Assembly (NCBI GenBank): GCA_011109175.1
Contig: RDEW01000053.1
Coordinates: forward strand, 248,001-312,000
DNA from: Dicyema japonicum
Lineage: Eukaryota; Dicyemida; Rhombozoa; Dicyemidae
Direction of reading: 5' to 3'
DNA length: 64,000 nucleotides
Numbering within the stretch: position 1 is the stretch's first letter; every line of letters begins with the position of its first letter. The translations under genes and the position numbers were made by a program. The notes under the pieces are model-generated. The model did no database searches. It worked only from the letters and a program-made list of their open reading frames with translations, and had not been told where the DNA came from. Shown here piece by piece: positions 55,481-64,000 of the stretch.

Positions 55481-56835
55481 GGTTGACGAGTGACGCGGTT
55501 ATCAGTGAGCGCATCATCTCTGCGGAGCTGAATTGTCTTCTGGATTCACAAACAATAAAAAAAGTAAAGAAAATTTTCAATGTCTTAGATATGTCTTGGA
55601 TTAATTAACATTACTGCTCTTACTTTTAAAATAAAGTGTGACTTCTGCTTAAGGTGAGGTTTAAGTAATAGAAAAATTACATACTCGTTCCGTAAAATAA
55701 AATTGTATAATTTCAATAAAATGAGTTTATGATAACATTCAATTTTAGATGAATTTGTCATCGGCTTCATAAAATTATTCTTACCAGTCTTATTATGAAA
55801 TGCCAATTACAATCAAAATAAATAACTTGATCTACCAAATTTTTCTTAAATTCTCAGACAAATTTTACAACATCTCAATAAAAATAGAATTAAATTCTAG
55901 TATTTAATAGTTAACACTCAAAGATAATAAAGCCTACACAATACAACAATCTTCCAAATATTAAACATGGAGATTATTACTGGAAATTTGAGAATGGTCA
56001 TATCTCACATTGTATTTATTTTGGTGATAGAATATTACACTAAAAAATCATATCCATATTTTATTGGAAATTGTTTGATATAATTTAATTCAGCACATGA
56101 CTGTGATCTATCTAACGAACCAAAAGTTCGATATTGGTATTTTATTGCGGAAAATCGACTGAAAGGAGTATTAAGTGGAAAATTTAGAATTACATTTTTT
56201 ATAATTACACTGTTAAAATAGTAAATTGTATATTTGGCAAAATATGGCAAAATATGATACCAATGGAATATATTCCTGTTCTTTAACTGCTATTAATTTT
56301 CTCGTTGTTTTTTTTTATCATAAAAACTCCCAAGCACATTCATAATAATTTCGTTAATTTTCCTAATCCAGATAGCTCTTTTCTTGTTTTCTCTCTTAAG
56401 TAGTCCAGGTTTTATGAATTTTCAACTTTTTTTTCGATATCGTGATTATGGGATACGCCCATAAAGGATCACAGTTTTTCTATTCTCTCTGGAAAAATAT
56501 GATTCGCAATGTGGCATCTGCATACACCTTTTTGCAGTCAGAATTATAAGATTCCCCATTGAATGTAAAGGAGGCATCGTTAGTATTCGAGAACTTTAAA
56601 TAACCAGATACAACAGTCTGTGACCAGAATTTATAAGCAACCGCTGTCGCCGAGACGAATGAAGTCATAGGGGCTCAGAAAATCTCATTTAAGATCGCTT
56701 AGGTAAATGATATCTATATTGAGCAACCTTTTATAATAATTGTAACAATCGATTTTTGCCTAAAATTGACCTAGAATTTATCAGCGACGAGCGATCTGAT
56801 TCTGTCTAGTAGAATCATTGACCTGCTTCTTTTAA
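55481..56835. other. AT-rich with minus-strand frames of unknown nature
   Basis: Minus frames at 56668-56480 (FVSATAVAYKFWSQTVVSGY, then KFSNTNDASFTFNGESYNSD), 56250-56035 and 55806-55585 are protein-like in composition and in the same orientation. They might be exons of one gene with short introns, but I could not find joins that keep the frame and recognise no domain. Confidence 0.35.
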
Positions 56836-56839
56836 ATTT

Positions 56840-56995
56840 TTACGTTTCCACGGCTACTAGTCAAAAATGAACTGTCCACCGAGACATACGTATTTCTTCA
56901 CCTTTAAGTTTCAGCCTTCTCCGAAGCTGAGCCTAGGTTAGTTGCTGTCATAACAAGATTGGAAGGCTAGGCTTAGAGAGCCATAGTTCAAGCAT
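56840..56995 (-). mobile_element. Fragment of CRCG-type LINE (N-terminal region)
   Basis: The DNA AACTGTCCACC...CACCTTTAAGTTTCAGCC TTCTCCGAAGCTGAGCCTAGG parallels 33220-33330 and 60440-60510, fragments of the N-terminal part of the CRCG-type polyprotein. Confidence 0.4.
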
Positions 56996-56999
56996 GTCA

Positions 57000-58890
57000 A
57001 GCATTTGTTGAGCGGACTGAGTCGCTGATTGAATGCTTCTGTCCTTGGAAGCAAGAATGATATCGTGGGCATAGGAGAGGATTAGGCAGTTTTTCATTAC
57101 AGGTTTGTGGCATGTCGTTTATGTTAGATTGAAAAAGGCTGGCGATAGTGGAGATCCTTGAGGGATTTCATTTGGTATGAGACGGGATTTTGACTTTATG
57201 TTATTGCAAATCACTTGTCCACGTCTCCCCCTTAAGAAGTTGGCAATCCATAGTTTTATGTTTTGTTGGATGCATGTATCGTATATTTTCTCAGTAAGGA
57301 GTTTTCTTAAGACTGTGTCAAAAGCCTTTGTTATATCAACAAAGACCAAGACTGTTTGTTGGTGTGGTTTAGTGGAATTGAATCCATCCGCAATAAACTG
57401 GCACAGGGACATTAGGTAAGTTGCTGTGGAGTGTTTAGCTCGGAATCTATTTTTGAAAAGAGAGAGCGGGATGTAGTCTTTGATATTTTCAAAACTAATC
57501 TCTTAAGTATTCGGGAAAGTGAACATAGAATCGAGATTGGTCTGTAGAAGAGTCAATTTCGGATTTTCCTGCTTCAAGATCGGTTTGATGTATGATCTTT
57601 TCTTACATCCGGAATAGTGTTCATATTATTGACATTGTGAATATGTAAGCAATTAAGTCTAAAGCAAGAGGTCGTAGATGCTTTAGTTCCGTGTAGAAAT
57701 ATTGTCTGGACCTCGGGCTTTGGAGTTTAGGGCCTTTGATATGCACTGGACGTCCTTCACCGTAAATGTAATCCACACGTATGACCATTTCGGTTTTATT
57801 TGTTTAAGAGTACTTGGTGTTCTTTGGAGTGGTTTTTATGTGTTTTGAAAGCATAGTATTTCATTAAGGTGTTTGGTTGTAATGATATCCTATTTTGCAG
57901 TTCATCAAAAAACTCTTTGATTGATTTGATTTTGTTCCAGACCTTCTGTACTGACGGATTTTCTAGTAGGGCTTTTGATCGTTTTGTCAGCGTTTCTCGT
58001 TTGTATTACTGATATATTTGTTAATCTTTGTTTAATGTACGAATTCTTATTATATACCCCCTCGACGGTATGTTATTATTCTTTAAATAGTTTCTTTCTT
58101 TGACTAAATGTATGGCTGTTGAATTGAATCTCCTGTTTGTCGGTTGTCTTCTCATTGTATAAATATATTTTCTAGCTTCTTGAATGAACGAAGAGAACTG
58201 CTTTATAATGTTTTTAGATATGAGGCAGCATGTAGTTTTGATAACTCTATGTCAATATAGCTCGCAAATCTTGGCCAGTCAGCGAGGATATCATTTTGTC
58301 TTGAGGGGTTCTTGTGTAAAAGTTAGGGTCGTTTAGGATACAAAAAGGTTCCTAAGTCTTCGATTAGCATGTCCCCCGCCTGTTTGACGTCTGACCTCTC
58401 AGCCAGAGCGGGTGTTTTGTATTTAGGTCACGCAAAGAAGAACGTTCTTTAGTGAGCTGATCGACGAAAGTTTTGGGCAATGGCTGATGATGAATGAGAT
58501 AGATATGAATTGATCAGAGTAAGACGTAACCTTAAGAGTTGGATTTTTGTGGCCAGAATTTCGATACTTTCATGGTTTTGGAGGCGGTTGTAGACGTATT
58601 TGGTGATATCTTCATAAGGGATCCCGTTTCGTATGATACTTAGTAAGCCTCCCCCAAGTTTTCCACATCTATCTCTGCGAATAAATGAAAATCCTGAAAA
58701 TTTTGGAGTTGTGTTCGCACTTCTAAGTTTGGATTCTTGTGATAGAAGGACGTCAATTCGATATTTTACCATATGGTCTCTGAGTTCGATAATCTTACAT
58801 TTGATCCCGTTTATATTTATTGCATGATCTTTAGGAGTTCGATTTGACGTTCCCACACATAGACAGTCCATCCTTTTATGATAGGGGTAG
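57000..58890 (-). mobile_element. LINE with endonuclease and RT, nearly complete ORF2
   Basis: Minus strand from 58871: endonuclease start MDCLCVGTSNRTPKDHAINI, RIDVLLSQESKLRSANTTPK (ET changed to ES), FSFIRRDRCGKLGGGLLSII. After a decayed linker the RT reads TVLVFVDITKAFDTVLRKLL near 57350 and LIPNEIPQGSPLSPAFFNL near 57180-57125. The catalytic box near 57070 reads YAHDII, with one aspartate replaced. The thumb and 3' end are missing beyond 57000. Confidence 0.8.
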
Positions 58891-59059
58891 TTTAACTCTT
58901 TTTTAAATGTCTCCAGTATGTTGAGTTACGTGACATTCAAACAACCACAAAACAGAAAAAAGTTTAAAAAAGGGAGACATAATATGAAATTAATTAGACA
59001 TTTAGTGGAATAGCAGTCCGACCAATTAACAAATTGAATTACTTGTCCTAAACATAAAA

Positions 59060-59455
59060 TTAGTTAAGTTTCTCTTGTGCCGTATTCCGAATCATCCTCT
59101 CCGTCAGCTCCGACCATGATCTTCCGTTCCGTCCTAGTTCTCTAGGTAGTCCAGGTGTCCGCCATTTCCATTATAATGCAGATCCTGATGGACTGAAAAT
59201 CCGAAACCATAATGTCAGCAGACTGGTGAGAGGATAAAAAGGTGGAATCTGCCGAATATTTATGTTCATTGTACTGTCTTTTTTGTCTCTTGTAGACAGC
59301 AGACAGGTATGTCATATTTTGTTAGATCGCATGCCAGTTGTTGTTTCTTGTAAGGTTGTTTGAGTCCTCTATTAAAAAATCCCAGAGTGAACGGAGAAGT
59401 CGGTAAGGAATACGAATAAAACATAGTGCAATAGAGGTTATGACTTTTTAAAAGT
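59060..59455 (-). mobile_element. LINE fragments: 3' end and endonuclease start
   Basis: 59280-59455 is the reverse complement of the endonuclease start at 33680-33850 (TCTCTTGTAGACAGCAGACA, AGATCGCATGCCAGTTGTTG). 59070-59250 resembles the RTE-like 3' end at 52620-52700 (TTGTGCCGTATTCCGAATCA). Two adjacent truncated fragments. Confidence 0.5.
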
Positions 59456-59565
59456 TAATATAATAATATAAATTACGTAAGAGTAGACATAGTTATGACT
59501 TTTTAATTCACCTTAGACTGAAAAAGTAATAAATATCAAAACCTCAACAGCCAACATAAGTATGA

Positions 59566-60079
59566 GAAGCTGTGGATTGGATAAATGAGTTTTCTCCATT
59601 CCCCATAAAAAAAGTTGAGGATTTCTCAATGGGGTTCCATTATTGTATGATAATGGACTACCTCTACTTATTAAATGTTAAAAAAGTAGAAACTTATTAA
59701 ATATTCTAGAAATTCTCTGTCCTAAAAAAACACCTTGAGTATGAATTTTTACGGAATCTTAAAGAACTACAAAGCATGTTCGTCAAACTACAAGGTTAAC
59801 TGATTCCAGATCACGTGCTAGGTAATTCCCATAGAGAAACTGACCAAATCGAGATCCCGAGACAACTACGAGTTCGTCCCGTTGTTCTACAAGTTTTTCA
59901 TTGCCAATTACGACGTGTCCACTCGTAAGAAGACGGAGGAAAGACACATGAAAATTTTCTCCCATTCCGCCAAAGACATCTCGCGTGGTGCCAGTCTATT
60001 CGACTTTTTGTATAGCTTCCCCCAACGTTTCACGCATATGTTTTTGATACATTTGCTAATTTTCTTGTTAAGAGTATGA
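59566..60079 (+). CDS. EB1/MAPRE-like CH domain protein, partial model
   Basis: Exons read EAVDWINEFSPFPIKKVEDF with YCMIMDYLYL, then (intron 59686-59709, 24 nt) KFSVLKKHLEYEFLRNLKEL and QSMFVKLQ, then VIPIEKLTKSRSRDNYEFV and PLFYKFFIANYD. This is the order WIN, K-x-E-x-x-x-x-G-x-x-YC-x-x-MD, KF...L-E-E...N-x-K-x-LQ, IP-x-x-KL, D-N-x-EF-x-x-x-x-K-x-F-x-x-NYD of EB1 CH domains, which bind growing microtubule ends. The next intron (59795-59821, 27 nt) leaves a one-base phase slip; a 40-nt version (59795-59834) is in frame but removes VIPI. The first exon and the C-terminal EBH dimer domain were not found. After NYD the frame runs on through KKTEERHMKIFSHSAK to 60079. Confidence 0.75.
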
Positions 60080-60284
60080 ATTCTGGAGCTATCAACATTT
60101 TCGGGTGAGAGTTTCCCTTTCAGCCTACTTTCTTTCATCATTTGTTTTATTTTTGTGCCAAAGTGTCCCGAAGAGGGGGAAATACTAACCATTAAGATGA
60201 ATATTTTTTTGCCACAAAGATAATTTCGTTGAAAAAAAGTTATGACTAGCTATAAGTTTTATCACTCTAAGATGACCGCTCTCA

Positions 60285-60540
60285 AAAACATTACCACTGA
60301 CGATTTGTAAAGAAATGAGCTAAGTAAACGAGCTCATTTGTCTCTTACCTTCTACTTCCTCGCAATAAACGATCAAAGCGGTTTATCAGGGTTAGTTATC
60401 CGCTTCAATGACTTCTCATGTTTTCACAGCGACCGGTGCAAAAATTAACTGCCCACCAATACATTCGGGTTTAGGCCCTTTTCGAGGCTGATCCTGGGTG
60501 AATTGCTGTCAGTGCAATCCACACAAATCGGTCCCAGGTG
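60285..60540 (-). mobile_element. CRCG-type LINE, N-terminal fragment
   Basis: Parallels 33095-33360: ACGATTTGTAAAGAAATGAG, CTTCAATGACTTCTCATG, GCGACCGGTGCAAAAATTAA and CCTTTTCGAGGCTGATCCTG. More decayed. Just upstream a minus frame (60192-59908, MMKESRLKGKLSPENVDSSR) overlaps the EB1-like exons on the other strand. Confidence 0.4.
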
Positions 60541-61585
60541 AAATATCGACAGTTTTTTCTATGTCAAGAGAGTTGCCTCGTCATGTCTTTTGTTGGCTGA
60601 AACCAGTCCGAGACGCTCCAAATCAACTAGAATTTAATAATTTCTTGTCACAATAACTCCGTTGATGGTTCTATGCTTAGACTCCTTCCAGCACTCCTTC
60701 GGCAGGAGGTGCGTGAAGATCTTGATCAGATCTATCTACAGCAACTAGTCAAGCAAACATTTACACAAAACCTTATTATCGTGGAGTCGTCATCCAATAG
60801 AGCCCCACAGAGGTACATGGAAGGCTCTGAACCATGAATCAATTTCGTTAGTCGATGCAGAAGTTTATTATGCCAGATGATATAAGTTTTATCTTATGAA
60901 TGGTTTAAACTGTTATCCCAGTATTTTTTGTGAACTCAAGAAGGTCAGATTATAATCTGGCATCATTAAGTATTAGACATACCAGGTAGATAATATAATT
61001 TTTTTACCCCCAGGACTTTCAAGTAAAAAAACTGATGGATAACAAGAACTTCACAGCAAAGAGTGGACGCTCACAAGATCCGACAGTTGTATAAGGTTCT
61101 GTGCCGGACAAGTGAAGAGGTGGCCATATTCTTGCCGTCAAAAAGGCAGGATAGGCAAATTGGAGAGAACGATAATTTGATTCTGTTCAGAAATAAATAT
61201 AAATCCATGTGGTGACCAAAATGTAGGAGTGTAAAGTGGACAAGAATTTCTTGCGCTAAGGAAACTTCGTTTCCGTTTTTATTCGGCGAATGGTGTCTCA
61301 GAAGGTTATTGGTACCAATACGTCTGATTGCTTTGGTGGATCCAGTCATGAATTGATTTCTGGCGTTATTAGAAGGGCCAGTCACTTGATGGTTCGTAGA
61401 ATCTGTATTTGATCACGGAAAATATGAAAATTTTTTTTTGTTAAAAAAAACCAAAGAAAGTGAGCTGGATGAGCTAAAATAATGTTAAGTTATATTCTTC
61501 CGAATAAATAATATTTTTATATTTATGCTGGCGAACCAAAAAATATAAAAAATATCGCACCATAACTTTAATTTGTTTTTGTGTA
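60541..61585. other. No firm gene
   Basis: LINE-like debris at 60590-60830. A 104-codon minus frame at 61385-61071 (MTGPSNNARNQFMTGSTKAI) has a Cys pair (PICLSC) but no recognised domain. 61430-61590 is AT-rich and may hold the NAP1 promoter. Confidence 0.4.
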
Positions 61586-61590
61586 TATCT

Positions 61591-62676
61591 ATGGTGGAAC
61601 CAAAATTCTTATTCTGATTCTTCATTGAAGTGCAAATATTCGGCAAGGTCTGTAAAACGACGAGTAATGGCCCTGATGAATTTGATGAACGATCAGGTCT
61701 CGTTGAGGATTGAAAGAGACAAACAGATATTCCGAATTAATAAGAAATATGAATCCAAGAGGAAATCTATATTCGAGAAGGTATCTCTTAACTAATCTCC
61801 CAGCGACGTCAAATCGTCGAAGGAACCTATGAACCTACCGACGAAGAGAGCAACTGGACTAATTCCTTTGATTCAATAAGAATTTTCAGACCCGTGAGGT
61901 CTGATAGGAATGTCGTTCGTGGAATTCCCAAGTTTTGGCTCACTGTTTTAAAGAACAGTGAGTTGTTAAATTGTTTCACTGTATAAAGTTTTTCTGATGA
62001 ATAGGAGAACGACGAGAAGGTTCTCAAGGATTTGGTGGACATTCGTGTGGTCTCTCAGAACATAAGTGATAATTTGGCAGTTTGTGAACCTGTAACCGTA
62101 GTATTGGCGTGTCATCTTCGAGTTTTCACCAAACAAATATTTTACTAACAAGGAACTGATTCTTTCTGTGGTGGACATTTTCAGCACAGAAGGCATGAAG
62201 AGGCTTTATTACGATGGTCCGAAGTCTTTCATCCTGACGGGGTACAGTGGCTCTGACTCTTAGGTGCCAGATAGATTGGAAACCTTTTATGAACTTGACA
62301 GAAAAAGTACGAACGAATCATAATCGAGTGAATAAGCAATCGATAATATTGACGGAGATTACACCTACACATTCAATATTCAAAATCTTCAATCCTTCCT
62401 TTTGTAGTATTATATTCACTATTTAGTATATAAAAATAATTATGATGCGGAGGAGGATCCAAAGGTTGTGACGATGATGAGTTTAGGTTGACTTCACTAG
62501 AATAATGTTTGAGGATGTTCTGAAGTTGTGTAAAATTTTGAGGGATAATGTGATTCCACATGCTGAGTTGTATTTTCTGAATCAGATTAGGATTAAAGTT
62601 TTGTTTGTGTATAATTTAGGATTCTAATGTCTCGAATAATGATCATCAAGACTGTTCGAGTAGTAGTAGTACGTAG
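61591..62676 (+). CDS. NAP1: NAP1-like nucleosome assembly protein
   Basis: Seven well-supported introns (61781-61803, 61981-62004, 62080-62101, 62242-62263, 62404-62426, 62465-62486, 62599-62620; 22-24 nt) give the NAP domain in order: VKRRVMALMNLMNDQ, the long helix ending KSIFEKRRQIVEGTYEPTDE, RGIPKFWLTVLKNSELL, NDEKVLKDLVDIRVV, EFSPNKYFTNKELI, DGPKSFILTGCQIDW, and the ending MFEDVLKLCKILRDNVIPHA. NAP1 proteins are histone H2A-H2B chaperones that dimerise through the long helix. A proposed first intron (61594-61630, 37 nt) directly after ATG 61591 closes the frame at 296 residues, but that start is tentative. The usual acidic tail is reduced to a short Ser/Asp end (DHQDCSSSSST). No frame break. 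Confidence 0.88.
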
Positions 62677-62938
62677 AATGATGAGTTTAATTTGTTTTTC
62701 TTACATTTCCGTTAGAGCTTGGTTTTTGTTATTTTTAATTTGTGATGGAGTATGTTAAGGATATTTTTATCTGTAAGAGGAGACATCGTAATAGTTTTTA
62801 GATAAACTATCTCAAATATATAGCTTCCGGTGAACCTTCATTAAGGTAAGGCTCTTAAATAAAAATTATTAATTAATAGAGCAACCATATCCTTGTAATA
62901 AAAATGCACCAAATTAATGTGCTTCCTATACAATTGAG

Positions 62939-63250
62939 TCATCCAATTTTAAAAAGGTCATCTGAACATATGCAAGCACAACGTTTATCTTCTGGAGGCA
63001 TTCTGTAAAGATTTGCTTCGAATGGGAGTTGGAATTTAACAGCCTTACGTACGCTACCCCAAGAATTGAAGGAGACCTTGTTACCGGTATCTGAAAAATA
63101 TCCAAAATAAATTTTCAATTCTTCTTTAAAAGACGGTCTGAAAAGAATAAAGTAAAAAAGTTGAGTTTGCGGCCAAAATCGTAAGGCTGATAGCAATCAA
63201 CCAATTGTTATGTCAAAATCTCCATTGTGTCCTGCAGGTATTAAACATGT
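62939..63250 (-). mobile_element. LINE thumb fragment
   Basis: One frame of the minus strand reads IPVTRSPSILGVAYVRLLNS and HSKQIFTECLQKINVVLAYV, matching the thumb of the 12586-13640 LINE (IPVTRNPSILGVTYDRLLTF). The open 85-codon frame in another register here is a shadow. Confidence 0.65.
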
Positions 63251-63685
63251 AATGGGAGTTACCTAGCATGATCGCGAGCGTCATTCTAGGCACACCCTTC
63301 CGCAGTCCTGAAAGCCGCCCTCTTGCTTAAAAATTTCGCTATATGGGCATTGACTGCTTTTTTCCATCATAAGTAATACTTCAACCTATTTGCCTCATCC
63401 CTGTGGTTGATGGATATTAATGTACGCTTGCCACTGAAACTATTGCAGACTGACTTTCTAATGAGAATCACAAATGTCTCAAATACCGAATACAGTCGTA
63501 AAAACACACATGGATCCAGTCCATATTTAAGCCTTATAATTAAGTCAAATCCACGTGGAGAGAAAGACAAACCCTTATAAGTTTCCAAACTTAAAAGAGG
63601 TAGAAACTAGTGTTCTCAAAGTTAAGTAAAATGACATTTGTGTTATCACCCTAAAAATAAGCTGTATTGTGGATTTGTTTCAGAC
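63251..63685. other. No gene seen
   Basis: A minus frame at 63588-63367 (METYKGLSFSPRGFDLIIRL) has no recognised motif. The rest is uncharacterised. Confidence 0.35.
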
Positions 63686-63689
63686 ACCC

Positions 63690-63960
63690 TGAGCAGCTGC
63701 GTCGACTACGGAAAACCTAAAAATCAAGAAATATTCTTGCCTCAAAGACCGCTACCGATTTACTCCTGTTGCGATCGAATCATCGGGAGCCGTTGGTCCA
63801 ATGACGGCTGAGTCCTTGGAGAACTCGGAGGAATGCTTGCCAGAAAAAAAAGGATCAACGAGAAGGGTTATGGCTGAGACAAAAGATTGAAATAGCCATA
63901 CTCCAAAGGAACTCGCTCGCAATCCACGCAGCCGGCTTTCTCAACTAACATTTGTTTCTT
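63690..63960 (+). mobile_element. LINE polyprotein C-terminal end
   Basis: Closely matches 18700-18960: ACTACGGAAAACCTAAAAAT, CAAGAAATATTCTTGCCTC, CGATTTACTCCTGTTGCGAT and GAATGCTTGCCAGAAAAAAA, encoding the RFTPVAIESSGAVG and LRELGGMLARK end of the CRCG-type polyprotein. The two fragments share about 250 bp at high identity, so both copies are fairly recent relative to other debris. Confidence 0.7.
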
Positions 63961-64000
63961 TGTTAAAAAATTATTTTTTGAAAAAAAAGTTATTACAATG

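Noticed and set aside
59783-60192. Minus-strand gene spliced by a 26-nt intron over the EB1-like exons
   Set aside because: A minus-strand join near 59935-59960 also keeps a frame, but the plus strand matches EB1 CH-domain landmarks in order while the minus product matches nothing known.
62939-63196. 85-codon minus frame as a host gene
   Set aside because: A neighbouring frame of the same strand matches the LINE thumb at 13040-12975, so this open frame is a shadow of transposon debris.
1-64000. Ciliate or other variant genetic code, suggested by introns near 25 nt
   Set aside because: TAA ends ARPC2, the transporter and cactin, TGA ends REC8, and TAG ends NAP1, all at expected C-termini. 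The mobile elements are animal types.
1-64000. Intact tRNA genes
   Set aside because: Only SINE heads and a degraded hairpin (24452-24518) carry A- or B-box-like sequence. None folds into a full cloverleaf with a clear anticodon loop.
1-64000. CRISPR arrays, bacterial operons or phage genes
   Set aside because: No regularly spaced direct repeats, no ribosome-binding-site gene strings, and clear spliceosomal introns and eukaryotic elements.

Overview
The window looks like nuclear DNA of a small, derived metazoan. Eight or nine protein-coding genes can be read, and they are interrupted by extremely short GT-AG introns: most are 22 to 28 nt, against hundreds to thousands in most animals. Splicing at these sites restores strongly conserved proteins: ARPC2, a SLC16-type monocarboxylate transporter, cactin, a REC8-type cohesin kleisin, an EB1-type CH domain and NAP1. 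Introns of this size, together with animal-type LINE, SINE, pogo-like and Merlin-like elements, fit a dicyemid mesozoan best. That assignment is inference from intron size and gene content, not from a species marker. TAA, TAG and TGA are all used as stops, which argues against ciliates with short introns.

Layout: 1-2455 holds decayed LINE copies; 2514-3275 is an uninterrupted gene of unknown function; 3385-3870 is a 28S rRNA fragment; 4625-6735 is a minus-strand LINE. ARPC2 (6876-7981, plus) and the transporter (8468-10556, minus) converge. LINE debris fills 11400-13640. Cactin spans 13983-15915. From 16000 to 25700 there are SINEs, pogo-like ends, LINE fragments, a piggyBac-like remnant and AT-rich DNA. 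An unrecognised spliced gene lies at 25706-26400 (minus). From 26440 to 38030 the DNA is almost all LINE and SINE, plus one candidate small gene at 31955-32264. A PRC1/MAP65-like gene is at 38250-39019. After another LINE and an 18S fragment comes the REC8-like gene (42346-43988), then a longer 28S fragment (44481-45375). The block 45660-59455 is nearly all transposons, several nested with visible target-site duplications. EB1-like and NAP1-like genes sit near 59.6-60.1 kb and 61.6-62.7 kb, and LINE fragments close the window.

The host genes are unlinked housekeeping functions: actin nucleation, microtubule ends and bundles, meiotic cohesion, chromatin assembly, splicing or NF-kB regulation, and solute transport. 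There is no operon-like logic. What unites them is the intron style. The mobile elements share a second theme: LINE copies and a SINE family end in the same 3' sequence and an ATAA-rich tail, as expected when a SINE borrows the LINE machinery. Several frame breaks in otherwise conserved genes fall in short homopolymers, and one N is present, so some may be assembly errors. All homology statements come from recognised motifs; no database search was run.
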